Counted from the first letter of the stretch, positions 52,456-62,015 are shown. The stretch: DNA of 64,000 nucleotides from UBA10347 sp905182135 (GCA_963925805.1 CAWUSE010000008.1:1-64000); one strand, 5' to 3'. Translations and numbers: made by a program. Notes: generated by a model not told the origin, from the sequence alone.

Positions 52456-54454
52456 CGGAGGCTCCTTCGTCAGCAGCATCAGCCGAAGCGTCTGCATCGT
52501 GATCGTCGTCATGGCCATGATCAGCGTGGCCGTGTGCGGCTTCGGGATCGTCGGCAGGTTCAAGGGCCCAGCCCAGGAAACCAGCAAGGAACAAGGCGCC
52601 TGCAGGAATCATCAGCCAGAAGGTATAGATGACCGAATAACCGATCACAGGCAGCGATAAGGACAGCACGAGCGGCCAATACGAGGGTGACGGCAGATGT
52701 ACGTCTGTCGCACTTCCATCTTGAGCGATGTCTGCGGGATAGGCCTTGCGTACGATCTTGCCTTCCTCGTTCTCACCCCACTTGCGGTGCCACCAGTCGT
52801 CCTGGAACTCGACAGTGGGTTCAACATCGAAGTTGTGTACCGGCGTTGGAGAGGCTGTGGACCATTCCAGGCTGCGAGCGTCCCATGGATCGGGACCGAC
52901 CTCAACAGGGTTCCGCTTGGCACTTCGAGCCGAGAGCCAGATATTTATCAGAAATGCCAGGGTGCCAAATGCGATCACGAAGGCACCAGCCGAAACAATG
53001 CCGTTCCAGAAGCCGAAGCCATCTTCCTTGGCGTAGCTCTGGTGGCGACGGGCCATGCCCTGGAGTCCAAGCACATGCATAGGTCCAAAAGTCATGTTGA
53101 AGCCGATCAGCATGAGCCAGAAGTTGATCTTGCCCCACTTCTCGCTCAGCTTGTAGCCAAAGACTTTAGGCCACCAGAAGTAGAAGCCAGAGAACATCCC
53201 GAGCAGAGAGCCACCAAAGATCACATAGTGGAAGTGAGCCACGATGTAGTACGTGTCGGTTTGTTGGGTATCTGATGGGGCAACCGCGTGGGTAACCCCG
53301 GACAGCCCGCCGATAGTGAACATGGCGATAACGCCGCAAGCAAACAACATCGGCGTGTTGAAACGCAACCTGCCGCCCCACATAGTGGCGAGCCAGTTCA
53401 GAATCTTCACACCAGTCGGCACGGCAATGAACATGGTCGACAGGGAGAACGCAGCTACGGAAATTTCACCGACACCTGACACAAACATATGGTGGGCCCA
53501 AACGCCCCAGCCCATGAAGCCAATGGCGATACCGCTACCAACCATGAACGGGTAGCCAAAGATTGGCTTGCGGCTGAAGGTCGGGATGACCTCCGAGATG
53601 ATGCCGAAGGCGGGCAAGATCAGGATGTAGACCTCAGGGTGGCCGAAGATCCAGAACAAGTGCTGCCACAGCAGCGGACTGCCACCCTGTTCCACATTGA
53701 AGAAGTTCGCACCGAAACTACGGTCGAAGGTAAGCAGGAATAGTGCAATGGTGATCACTGGAACGGCGAACAACAGCAGGAACTGCGTTACGAGAAGCAT
53801 CCAGGTCAAAACCGGCATCTTCAATAGGCTCATACCCGGCGCTCGCATGTTGAGCACAGTGACGATCAGGTTGATCGCCGATACCAGCGATGCGATACCC
53901 ACAATCTGCAAACCAATGGCATAGAAATCCATACCGCTGCCTGGGGCGAAGGTCACCGACGTGTTCGGCGCATAGGCAAACCAACCACCGGCGGGGGCGC
54001 CACCCAGGAACCATGACGTGTTCAGGAAAATTGCACCCGCAAGCCAACACCAGAAACTGAAAGCGTTCAGGCGTGGAAAGGCAACGTCGCGAGCACCGAC
54101 TTGAAGCGGCAAAAGATAGTTCGCAAACGCCGCTGCCATAGGCATGATCACTAGGAAGACCATGGTCACGCCATGCATGGTGAAGACTTGGTTGTACAGC
54201 GACTCGGACAAGAACTGCCCGTCAGGCGCCGCGAGCTGGATTCGGATCATCAGCGCTTCGACGCCACCGAACAAGAAGAAGAACAGCGAACCAACGCCGT
54301 ACATGATGCCGATCTTTTTATGATCGACTGTGGTGAACCAGCTTGCCCAACCGACGTCACTCTGGGGCCTTGTAAGTGCACCGAGGGGCCGTGCAGCAAC
54401 CTTGGTGACAGCGCCAGCTTCAAGTGCTAGCGGGCGGTCTTCAGTGATTGCCAT
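52448..54454 (-). CDS. ctaD: Cytochrome c oxidase subunit I (catalytic)
   Basis: 668 residues, all metal ligands present: H94 (TMHGVTMVF, low-spin heme), H272 with Y276 (FGHPEVYILILP, CuB and Tyr cross-link), H321 and H322 (WAHHMF, CuB), H407 and H409 (VAHFHYVIFGG, hemes). Reduces O2 to water and pumps protons. The last 30 residues are a His/Asp/Ala-rich tail (HGHADHGHDDDHDADASA) on the C-terminus, of unknown use, possibly copper or zinc binding. Four bases after ctaC, coupled to ctaE. Confidence 0.98.
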   Translation of the reverse strand: MAITEDRPLALEAGAVTKVAARPLGALTRPQSDVGWASWFTTVDHKKIGIMYGVGSLFFFLFGGVEALMIRIQLAAPDGQFLSESLYNQVFTMHGVTMVFLVIMPMAAAFANYLLPLQVGARDVAFPRLNAFSFWCWLAGAIFLNTSWFLGGAPAGGWFAYAPNTSVTFAPGSGMDFYAIGLQIVGIASLVSAINLIVTVLNMRAPGMSLLKMPVLTWMLLVTQFLLLFAVPVITIALFLLTFDRSFGANFFNVEQGGSPLLWQHLFWIFGHPEVYILILPAFGIISEVIPTFSRKPIFGYPFMVGSGIAIGFMGWGVWAHHMFVSGVGEISVAAFSLSTMFIAVPTGVKILNWLATMWGGRLRFNTPMLFACGVIAMFTIGGLSGVTHAVAPSDTQQTDTYYIVAHFHYVIFGGSLLGMFSGFYFWWPKVFGYKLSEKWGKINFWLMLIGFNMTFGPMHVLGLQGMARRHQSYAKEDGFGFWNGIVSAGAFVIAFGTLAFLINIWLSARSAKRNPVEVGPDPWDARSLEWSTASPTPVHNFDVEPTVEFQDDWWHRKWGENEEGKIVRKAYPADIAQDGSATDVHLPSPSYWPLVLSLSLPVIGYSVIYTFWLMIPAGALFLAGFLGWALEPADDPEAAHGHADHGHDDDHDADASADAADEGASVG

Positions 54455-54457
54455 GGG

Positions 54458-55801
54458 TTACTCAGCCCCTTCGTATTCGAGATTCGTAAGGAACTCGACC
54501 AGGTTGTCAACGTCTTCAGCAGACAAGGCTGTGAATGGCGTCATGCCTCGCTGTCCGCTTGGACTATCCCAAGCGTTGGCCTTCTGTTCGGGCGCATTCA
54601 CGATCCACGCTTCAAGTGCACCTCGGTTGAGAGTGCCTTCACTGGCCAGATCGATGTAACGCTCTGTGTCAGGATTTTTGTATAGCTCAAATATGCCACC
54701 AGCAAAGGTCGAGCGGCTCTGTAGATGAGTCAGGTTCGGCGCCGCACCAGCTACCTGAGTCTGCTTGTCGATGTAACGAACCGGCGGTTGATTAAGTACG
54801 TCTGCGAGGTCGTCGCCGACGCCGACGTTCGAGTAAAGGGCGAAGTCATCAATCGATCCATCTTCATAGTGCGAAGTAAGACCATTGATGACGTGGCAAG
54901 ACGCACACTGGTTATTGAAAACTTCCCAACCAGCGAACTCGGCAGTGCCTTCTGTGGGCAGCACCGCATCACGTTGCTGGGTCGCGGCCCATTCTTGCCA
55001 TTCGTCAAGCGGGAGGCCGACCGCAAACTTCTCCATGTACGCATGCGAGAATCCGCAAAACTCGGTGCATTCACCGGGGAATCGGCCAGCGTTGCCAGCC
55101 TCAATGGTCCACGGGCTGTAGCGACCAGGAACGGCGTCGCGCTTGCCGTTCAGCGTCGGGATCCAGAACGAGTGGATGACGTCGCGGCTAGTAACTCGCA
55201 GCCGAATTTCTTCACCAACGGGCAAGACAAGCTCGTTGGCCGTCACGATGTCGGGGATTCCGTCGTCGTCGAGGTGGTACTGGAATTCCCACCACCATTG
55301 CTGACCAACAACTACAACTTCTTGGATCTGGCGATCCTCATTGGCCGACACATCGTCAAGCTCAAAGAGTAAACCGAGGGTGAAAAAGGCAATAACCGCC
55401 ATGATCACGGTCGGCAAGATCGTCCACCCAATTTCCAGGCGTGTGTTGCCATGGATCTGCTCGGGGAACTCTTCGTCGGGGTAGACCTGTGACTCGTCTT
55501 CGGGCGCCTTTACCCTGAACTGTTTAGCCATGTACAAAATGGCGCCTTGAACCAGCACAAAGATCACGCCGGCGGCAAGGAGTAACCACACCAGGAAGTT
55601 GTCGAGCTTTTCGGCGATTGGGCTTTCGGGGTCCATCGTCGACAAATGGCGATCACCACAACCTGCGAGCAACAACGACAGACCAACAACCGTCAACAAA
55701 CCGTTGCGACGGCTCACAAATCGACGTGGCGGCGTGGCCTGCGATGATTCCACTTCGGTTGTTTCTGGCTGGGGCGTATGCAACTTCATCAACATTCTCA
55801 T
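54458..55801 (-). CDS. ctaC: Cytochrome c oxidase subunit II with fused cytochrome c domain
   Basis: 447 residues. Lipobox LLAGC at C48, two membrane helices (to about residue 145), then the CuA domain: H210 in VIHSFWIPTLNGK and C245, C249, H253, M256 in CTEFCGFSHAYM. The C-terminal cytochrome c domain has CASCH at 299-303, likely Met ligand M420, making this a caa3-type subunit. It accepts electrons and passes them to subunit I. Start overlaps the stop of the membrane protein gene by 4 bases. Confidence 0.97.
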   Translation of the reverse strand: MRMLMKLHTPQPETTEVESSQATPPRRFVSRRNGLLTVVGLSLLLAGCGDRHLSTMDPESPIAEKLDNFLVWLLLAAGVIFVLVQGAILYMAKQFRVKAPEDESQVYPDEEFPEQIHGNTRLEIGWTILPTVIMAVIAFFTLGLLFELDDVSANEDRQIQEVVVVGQQWWWEFQYHLDDDGIPDIVTANELVLPVGEEIRLRVTSRDVIHSFWIPTLNGKRDAVPGRYSPWTIEAGNAGRFPGECTEFCGFSHAYMEKFAVGLPLDEWQEWAATQQRDAVLPTEGTAEFAGWEVFNNQCASCHVINGLTSHYEDGSIDDFALYSNVGVGDDLADVLNQPPVRYIDKQTQVAGAAPNLTHLQSRSTFAGGIFELYKNPDTERYIDLASEGTLNRGALEAWIVNAPEQKANAWDSPSGQRGMTPFTALSAEDVDNLVEFLTNLEYEGAE

Positions 55802-56637
55802 TCGCCTTCAATAGTACTTTCTGCGCTGTGCCCGTCGTCGAGTTCATCTGCATGATGTCCAAGACGGGGTTCTACGACAGCTGACACAATGCCGAGTCCA
55901 ATCACCGCAATGGCGACGATGCCGACGATGGCTCCCATGGTGCGTCGCCCAACCTGTGGGCGGAATACAGCGAGCACCGCTACAGCCAAAATAAGCACAG
56001 AGATAACACCAGCGATAATGACCGCCGCATTACCGGTTGCCCACAGCAACATGCGAGATACCGACAGTGCAAGGACCGCTCCAAGTGCCAGGCCGAGCAC
56101 CGGAATTTCGAACGAAGCACCAACCCGGTCACGCAGGGCAAGGTTGGTCGTTGGGTCGCCCGTTGAACGGTCAGCCCATGAAGTGAGCGCCCATTCAATG
56201 GCGACGGCTGAGAGCAGAACAAGGCCAATGATCCAGAACGCCTTCGTTTCCATGACCAAACCAATAAGCAACACGCCAAGACCGACTGCGGTCGTTGCAG
56301 GCCACCAACTTGGGGCGGTAGGACGTTGCGCAAGAGGCATGACCGAAGGCGTATCGCCAAGTTCGGCAACCGATTCGACGTCGGCGTCGCGGAAAGCCAC
56401 AACGGTACTGCCGAGCAATGCCGCAGACATCGACATGAAGATCAGCACCATGAAGCCGCTAGCAGCGCCGACGTCACCTTTCCAGCCAAGACTGACCAGG
56501 CCGATGATCGCGTTGCGGTCAACGAAGCCGAAATAGTCAGGGCCAGTGGCATCGCCGGACGAGAGCCCGTAGATGAAGGCGCCGAAGAGCCCGAGTGCGG
56601 CGAGGCCGCCGAAGAGTTTGAATCCTGGTGTGAACAC
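55798..56637 (-). CDS. Unknown polytopic membrane protein within oxidase cluster
   Basis: 279 residues with about six to seven predicted helices: LFGGLAALGLFGAFIYGLSS, GFMVLIFMSMSAALLGSTVV, AVGLGVLLIGLVM, FWIIGLVLLSAVAIEWAL, SVSRMLLWATGNAAVIIAGV and others. A His/Asp tail (HHADELDDGHSAES) ends the chain. No family recognised. It is joined to ctaC by a 4-base overlap and follows the subunit III-like gene by 6 bases, so it is part of the oxidase operon and may be an accessory or assembly subunit. Confidence 0.7.
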   Translation of the reverse strand: MFTPGFKLFGGLAALGLFGAFIYGLSSGDATGPDYFGFVDRNAIIGLVSLGWKGDVGAASGFMVLIFMSMSAALLGSTVVAFRDADVESVAELGDTPSVMPLAQRPTAPSWWPATTAVGLGVLLIGLVMETKAFWIIGLVLLSAVAIEWALTSWADRSTGDPTTNLALRDRVGASFEIPVLGLALGAVLALSVSRMLLWATGNAAVIIAGVISVLILAVAVLAVFRPQVGRRTMGAIVGIVAIAVIGLGIVSAVVEPRLGHHADELDDGHSAESTIEGE

Positions 56638-56643
56638 TGCTGC

Positions 56644-57309
56644 CTACTTGGTGATGAAGATCAGGATCCAGATGATGAAATACAGCCCGACCATGGCGTA
56701 CCAGAAGGTCGCAGCTGAAGCGACAACATCAACATGGTCTTTGGTATCGCTACTGGCCAGCGCTCGGAAGGCGGCAAAGGCCAGCAAACACATAGCCACA
56801 ATGATCATGGCGACGTGTGATGCGGTAATTGTGTAGATCAAGGTTGCGGCCGACGAGCCGCTGGTGTCATCGATCACCAAGCCAAGCTGCTTCCACTGGA
56901 AGACGACCTGGTTGATGACTGCAGCGCCGAACATGGCCTGGGTGGCCAAGGCCAATAGGCCGTGCCGGCGATCGCTGCGTTTGAAGCTGTACACCGCCCA
57001 CTGCATGGTGATGCACGACATGAGCAATGTCCACGTCATGATCGTTGGTGCTGTCAGTTCGACCTGCGCCGAATCTGGAATCCAAGAGCTAACACGTTCG
57101 CCCGCAGCGGCCAAGCCGTCTTGCTCGAGCTTCCAAGTGTTGCGGGACGAGACATAGGCGCCGAATAGGCCACCGAAGTACATCACCCAGATTGCGGTGA
57201 ACGCTGCAGTGCCAATCTGCAAGGTGCGCTTACGAGGGACAAACGGGGCTGGTGCCTCGCTGACTACGGCATGCGCTAGGTCAGTGGGCGAGAACGTGGT
57301 TCCGCTCAT
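56644..57309 (-). CDS. Subunit III-like heme-copper oxidase protein (second copy)
   Basis: 221 residues with about five helices, resembling cytochrome c oxidase subunit III: AAFTAIWVMYFGGLFGAYVS, PTIMTWTLLMSCITMQWAVY, LATQAMFGAAVINQVVFQWK, TITASHVAMIIVAMCLLAFA (conserved His) and a C-terminal FWYAMVGLYFIIWILIFITK. The start overlaps the stop of the subunit I-like gene by 4 bases, so the two are made together. Probable partner of the degenerate subunit I. Confidence 0.82.
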   Translation of the reverse strand: MSGTTFSPTDLAHAVVSEAPAPFVPRKRTLQIGTAAFTAIWVMYFGGLFGAYVSSRNTWKLEQDGLAAAGERVSSWIPDSAQVELTAPTIMTWTLLMSCITMQWAVYSFKRSDRRHGLLALATQAMFGAAVINQVVFQWKQLGLVIDDTSGSSAATLIYTITASHVAMIIVAMCLLAFAAFRALASSDTKDHVDVVASAATFWYAMVGLYFIIWILIFITK

Positions 57310-59102
57310 GCTGATGCCCCTTCTGCGTAGGGATCTTGGAAGTCTTCATCGAGCAATGGCGCTTCGGAGGTCACAATAAATGGACCGTCAAAGTTGCCAG
57401 CCGGAGGCGGCGATTCACTAAGCCATTCGAGCGTGTGGCCACCAACAGGGTTCCGGTTGTCGATATCTTCATTGTCGTCATCGCTACCAAAGAACACCGC
57501 GACCGGGACAGCGAGCAATACCAGACCAAAGCCTGCAAGGACGCCAAATGAGCCGATCAGGCTGATCAAGTTCAGAACCTCAACACCGTCACGGGCGACG
57601 TAGTCGGGGTCCCTAGCGAAATCAGGCTGCTCGAGGAAGCCGCTGACGGCATCAGGCAGCGCCGATGCCATTGCTCCGCCAAGAAGCGACAGGCCCGCAA
57701 CCATGCCGAGGCCCGCAGGCAGACGGCGGCCAAAGATCTTGGATGCCCAATAGAAGAGTCCAGCAACACCGGCGAGCAGGCCGGCTATTAACGCGAGTTG
57801 CACCATGGCGCCAGACACCGAGGTAGCAGCGATCTCGTCGAACGTATCGCCAAGCCATCCTTCGAGGTCGCTCAGAAATTCCCAGCCATCACCAGATCCA
57901 GAGCCAGAACCTTGGAAGAAGCCAACGATGCTGTTCAAGAATCCAACAAGTGGGGCTAGCAAGCTGTCGAGAACTCGCACGGCTGCGAGTGCCCCTGCGG
58001 TGAGCAACGCGACAAGCGACATGACCGACAAGGCAAGGTGCGCAGACATGACTGGCGCTCGTCCGGCTGCTTTCGCGGTGACTGCGCAGCAGCCAAGGAA
58101 GGCAAGAATCGGCAGTATCAGCGTGATCGATCCGACCACGTAGAGCCAGGTGGTGTTGGCATTGGGGTTGAAGAAAGTTTGGGCGTACGCCCCGAAGCTC
58201 AACGCACCAAAGGCGCCAATAGCGACCATGGCCATGTCGTAGTTTTTCAGGCGACGGCGAAATGCAACTGGCACGGTTTCACCAAGAATGCCCAGCACGG
58301 GGATGGCGAAGGCGAAGACTTGTGGTTGGTCAAAGATCCAATTGATCTGCTCATAGAGGTGCTCGCCACCGAAGCTCTGGGCGGCTTCGCCCCGGGCGTC
58401 GATCCACATGACCATCAGATTCGAGAAGAGAACAGGCAGCGAGAGAAGCCAAACGCTGGCGGCGACCAGCATGGACCAAGTGAACAGCGGCACGTTGTAG
58501 AGCGACATGCCCTTGCTTCGCTCGGTGAAGATCGTGGTGATGATCACGAGCGAGGCAATTAGCAATGACAGCACTACTGCAGCCATTGCCAGCATCGAAA
58601 GCTGTGTCGCCTGACTAACAGTTGCGCCACTGCGGTCAACAAGACCGCCATCCATGGCCCAAGATACGATCATGATTGCGCCAGCGACGACCCACGACCA
58701 CAGAGCTGCGGCAGCAGCTCGTGGGAAGGCCAGCGATGGCGCGCCGATCTGCAACGGCACCATGACCATCGCAATACCGATAAGCAGCGGGACCACGAAC
58801 AAGAACACCAAGCTGACTCGGTGCATCGAGAACCATTGCTCGTAGGTCGTCAAGCTGGTGAAGACCGCAACGCTGTCTGTGTCGACTCGCTCGATGCGGA
58901 CCAGCACATCGGCGACCAGTGTGAACAAACCAAAGAGCAGGGACCCGAGGATCCAGAGTCGACCAATGACCTTGTGGTCACCGCTCGACACACTGTCGGC
59001 GAGGATGTTCTTGGGGAGCCGTTGATAGACCGCTGGGGCCATTGCCTCGCGCACCGCTACGGGTGCCGCCGAGGCGTCGGGCTCGATTTCAGTGATTGTC
59101 AT
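57306..59102 (-). CDS. Subunit I-like heme-copper oxidase paralogue lacking CuB and heme ligands
   Basis: 598 residues, about twelve helices. Family membership is clear: HRVSLVFLFVVPLLIG with H94, VMVPLQIGAPSLAFPRA, SKGMSLYNVPLFTWSML. The catalytic residues are gone: FGHPEVY is FDQPQVF (Q259, F263), WAHHMF is YAQTFF (Q308, T309), and the HFH helix is replaced by SGAMVQLALIAG. Only one low-spin heme ligand candidate remains. A Gly/Ser-rich insert (GSGSGSGDG) and an amphipathic segment lie at about 395-425. It cannot reduce O2; a structural, assembly or quinone-related role is possible. Confidence 0.85.
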   Translation of the reverse strand: MTITEIEPDASAAPVAVREAMAPAVYQRLPKNILADSVSSGDHKVIGRLWILGSLLFGLFTLVADVLVRIERVDTDSVAVFTSLTTYEQWFSMHRVSLVFLFVVPLLIGIAMVMVPLQIGAPSLAFPRAAAAALWSWVVAGAIMIVSWAMDGGLVDRSGATVSQATQLSMLAMAAVVLSLLIASLVIITTIFTERSKGMSLYNVPLFTWSMLVAASVWLLSLPVLFSNLMVMWIDARGEAAQSFGGEHLYEQINWIFDQPQVFAFAIPVLGILGETVPVAFRRRLKNYDMAMVAIGAFGALSFGAYAQTFFNPNANTTWLYVVGSITLILPILAFLGCCAVTAKAAGRAPVMSAHLALSVMSLVALLTAGALAAVRVLDSLLAPLVGFLNSIVGFFQGSGSGSGDGWEFLSDLEGWLGDTFDEIAATSVSGAMVQLALIAGLLAGVAGLFYWASKIFGRRLPAGLGMVAGLSLLGGAMASALPDAVSGFLEQPDFARDPDYVARDGVEVLNLISLIGSFGVLAGFGLVLLAVPVAVFFGSDDDNEDIDNRNPVGGHTLEWLSESPPPAGNFDGPFIVTSEAPLLDEDFQDPYAEGASA

Positions 59103-59297
59103 GCGAAGTGCAGTTCGTAAGAGTTGATGAAAGTGCTAATGGGCACGAGTGCCACTACCGATGCTAGGCACGGAGCGGAGCGCTAGCGGGGGACCGCTGC
59201 ACGCTGCACTCTAGCGAGCGAAACCGAGCTTGTTCAAAACCGCACAAGCGAGATTTCGCACTGTTTTTCGCGGAGCGGCTGTCGTCCTGTCGCATAG

Positions 59298-60212
59298 CTA
59301 GACCAGTTGATCGACGGCCATTGCTCCAAAGAGCAGGACGATATAGGTAATAGACCAACCAAACAGTGCCATTGCTGGCCCCGGTTGAGGGTCGCGGGCT
59401 ACCCGAATTGCGTACCCGAGGAACACTGCGCCTAACACAACAGCGGACGATATATAGATGACGCCCATGTCGGCAACTGGCCCAAATACGAGAGTAAGAG
59501 CCCACAAAAGGACGGTGTAAATCACGATGCGACGAGTCACCGTGGCCAGATTGGCGACAACGGGCAGCATCGGGACATCAGCCGCCTTGTAGTCATCCTT
59601 GTACTTGATCGCCAATGCCCAGAAATGAGGAGGCGTCCAGTAAAAGATGATGGCGAACATTACGATGGGGGCCCAGTTGCGGCCCTCTGTCAGATCTAAC
59701 GAGTTTGTCACTGCAGTCCAACCGACCAAGACCGGCACCGCCCCAGCGGCGCCACCAATGACAATATTGCTGGCCGAGCGACGCTTGAGCCACAAGGTGT
59801 AGACGAAGACGTAGAACAGCATCGCCGATACCGCAAGTACAGCGCTAAGCAAATTTACGAAGTACCACAGGAAGACAAAGGCAATTGCTTCCAGGGTCAG
59901 GGCAAATACCAATGCTTCGGTCGGCTGCACCACGCCAGTAACCAGCGGACGTCCTTTGGTGCGGTCCATGATCGCGTCAATATCGCGATCGACGTACATA
60001 TTTACTGCGTTAGCACCGCCAGCGGCCAGAGTGCCACCGACCACAGTTGCGATGATGAGCCAGAGTCCTGGCCACCCCTGCTTGGCTACGATCATGGCGG
60101 GCACGGTCTCGACAAGCAGCAGTTCGATGATGCGGGGCTTAGTAAGCGCCACGAAACCTTTGATACGGGTGCCGCTACTCGCTGGTTCCGTCGTTTCCAG
60201 CACCGTTGCCAT
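59298..60212 (-). CDS. ctaB: Protoheme IX farnesyltransferase
   Basis: 304 residues from ATG 60212, nine helices. The prenyl-binding motifs are NAVNMYVDRDIDAIMDRT and a second Asp-rich loop YKDDYKAADVPMLP. It converts heme b to heme o, the first step to heme a needed by the oxidases encoded downstream. First gene of the cluster on this strand; about 195 bases separate it from the subunit I-like gene. Divergent from the spermidine-synthase-like gene. Confidence 0.95.
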   Translation of the reverse strand: MATVLETTEPASSGTRIKGFVALTKPRIIELLLVETVPAMIVAKQGWPGLWLIIATVVGGTLAAGGANAVNMYVDRDIDAIMDRTKGRPLVTGVVQPTEALVFALTLEAIAFVFLWYFVNLLSAVLAVSAMLFYVFVYTLWLKRRSASNIVIGGAAGAVPVLVGWTAVTNSLDLTEGRNWAPIVMFAIIFYWTPPHFWALAIKYKDDYKAADVPMLPVVANLATVTRRIVIYTVLLWALTLVFGPVADMGVIYISSAVVLGAVFLGYAIRVARDPQPGPAMALFGWSITYIVLLFGAMAVDQLV

Positions 60213-60448
60213 CGTGTCCGATGCTAACCGTGTCGGCGGGTATCGCGAGCCTTGCCAGCGGCCTTCTTTTGCGGTCTTTTGCCCGGTTCGAAAACGTAAG
60301 GGTTGTGTTCCAACACTTCTCGGCCCATCTCGTAGCAACCCTCGATGGACTCCCTGTCGCATGGGGACTCCGGCATCATCGCCTATTTAGCTCGAACAGG
60401 ATCGTAAAACGCAGCGAGCGATCCGGCCTACCGGGCATACTCGGTGGC

Positions 60449-61912
60449 GTGAATGCAGCTATCGCACGGGCGCTCGTCGCTGGCAGTTCAGCCGCAGTGT
60501 TGGTGCTCGAAATTTTGGCCGGCCGATTGCTAGCTCCTTATGTTGGCGTGTCGCTCGAGACCTTCACTGGCATTATCGGCATTGTGCTGGCCGGTATCGC
60601 AACTGGTGCCTGGGCAGGCGGTGCAATTGCTGATCAACGAGATGCGACTCCCCTCATCGGAGCGGCGCTAGCAATTGGTGGTGGGCTCACCTGGCTTGCA
60701 CTTCCAATCCTCAGCGCCTTTGGCCCACAGTTTGGCGATGGCACGGTGGCGATCATCATTTTGAGCACCGCTGCGCTGTTTCTACCTGCTGCGGTTCTTA
60801 CCGCAGTCTCCCCCATGGTCGCCAAGCTACGTCTCGCCAGTCTCGAAGATACTGGCGCGGTCGTTGGCGGGCTGTCCGCAGCGGGAACGCTCGGAGCGCT
60901 CGCCGGCACCTTTATTACCGGTTTCGTTTTGGTCTCAGCTCTGCCGACTCGGGCCACCGTGTTGGCACTTGGTGCGGTGCTCGTGCTGGCCGGAGCGATC
61001 GCCCATGGCTACTTCACCAAGAAGATGCCAACAACAAGTGCGGTGGTTCTGCTGTTCGCAGCGATAGCACTCGGGGCGACATCGACCCGGCCCTGCGAAC
61101 ACGAAACCAGTTACTTCTGCGCCAACATCGTGGCGGACGAAGACAACGCTTCAGGAAAGAGCTTGTATCTGGACGGAATCCGACATGCCTTTATCGACCT
61201 TGACGATCCAACATTCCTTGACATTCGCTACATCCGGTTATTCGCTCAGATTGCCGACGTGTTGCCCGAGGGCCCACTCGACACCTTGCACATTGGCGGT
61301 GGCGGTTTCTCGTTCCCCCGATACCTGCAACACGAGCGTCCTGACAGCAACGAGACCGTTCTCGAGATTGACGCGGCACTAGTTGACCTCGTGGAAGCCG
61401 AACTCGGGTTGGTGCAGAGCGATTCATTCCGAGTTCAGGTTGGTGATGCACGCTTGGCGCTTGGCGAGATGGACGACGGCCAGTTCGATCTGGTGATCGG
61501 CGATGCATTTGCGAGTCGATCGGTCCCGTGGCATCTGACGACCAAAGAATTCTTGGGCGAGGTCGACCGCGTTCTGACCGCCGACGGCATTTATGTGATG
61601 AACGTGATCGACGGTGGCTCCTTCGACTTCGCTCGAGCCGAAGTTGGCACCCTCATGCAGGTGTTCACGAATGTCCAGGTGATCATTCCTCCCGGCGGCC
61701 TGCCTGAGCGTGGCGTAGCCAACGCAGTTCTTATTGCGTCGCAGTCAGAGCTTCCTGCGTTTGAAATCCATGCTGCTGACGGCATCTTGCTCAGCCCTTC
61801 CGCCCGGGTCGGAGAAGACCGCATCTCAGACGACTCCGAAACAGCGCAGTTCTGGGGCGGCGCCGAGTCGTTGCGCGATGACTTTGCGCCTGTCGACCAA
61901 CTTCAGGAATAG
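60449..61912 (+). CDS. Membrane-fused spermidine synthase-like protein
   Basis: 487 residues from GTG 60449 (the frame is open to 60206, but the first helix starts here). The N-terminal half (to about 210) has six to seven helices (AAVLVLEILAGRLLAPYVGV, GIIGIVLAGIATGAWAGGAI). The C-terminal half is a methyltransferase-fold domain with DTLHIGGGGFSFPRYL and VLEIDAALVDLVE, then QVGDARLAL and DLVIGDAFASRSVPWHL. This matches fused MFS/spermidine synthase proteins, which are common in actinobacteria and whose polyamine activity is not established. Confidence 0.86.
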   Translation: MNAAIARALVAGSSAAVLVLEILAGRLLAPYVGVSLETFTGIIGIVLAGIATGAWAGGAIADQRDATPLIGAALAIGGGLTWLALPILSAFGPQFGDGTVAIIILSTAALFLPAAVLTAVSPMVAKLRLASLEDTGAVVGGLSAAGTLGALAGTFITGFVLVSALPTRATVLALGAVLVLAGAIAHGYFTKKMPTTSAVVLLFAAIALGATSTRPCEHETSYFCANIVADEDNASGKSLYLDGIRHAFIDLDDPTFLDIRYIRLFAQIADVLPEGPLDTLHIGGGGFSFPRYLQHERPDSNETVLEIDAALVDLVEAELGLVQSDSFRVQVGDARLALGEMDDGQFDLVIGDAFASRSVPWHLTTKEFLGEVDRVLTADGIYVMNVIDGGSFDFARAEVGTLMQVFTNVQVIIPPGGLPERGVANAVLIASQSELPAFEIHAADGILLSPSARVGEDRISDDSETAQFWGGAESLRDDFAPVDQLQE

Positions 61913-61969
61913 CCGCCACCGGGTATGGCCCAACAACGTCTCGCGTTCAGATACCTGTGAGCACTCAAT

Positions 61970-62015
61970 TGTTCCTCAGGGAACCACAACTCTGTTCCTC
62001 AGGGAACCACAACTC
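61970..62015. repeat. Two tandem 23-base repeats each containing a GTTCC/GGAAC palindrome
   Basis: The unit TGTTCCTCAGGGAACCACAA... occurs at 61970-61992 and again, identical, at 61993-62015. Each carries GTTCC-TCAG-GGAAC. It lies between the convergent ends of the spermidine-synthase-like gene and zwf. There is no T-rich tail, so it may be a protein-binding array or a paired hairpin terminator. Confidence 0.6.

Noticed and set aside
59103..59297. GC-rich palindromic words (CGCTAGCG) before the subunit I-like gene as an operator
   Set aside because: Short, overlapping and without a second copy at useful spacing.
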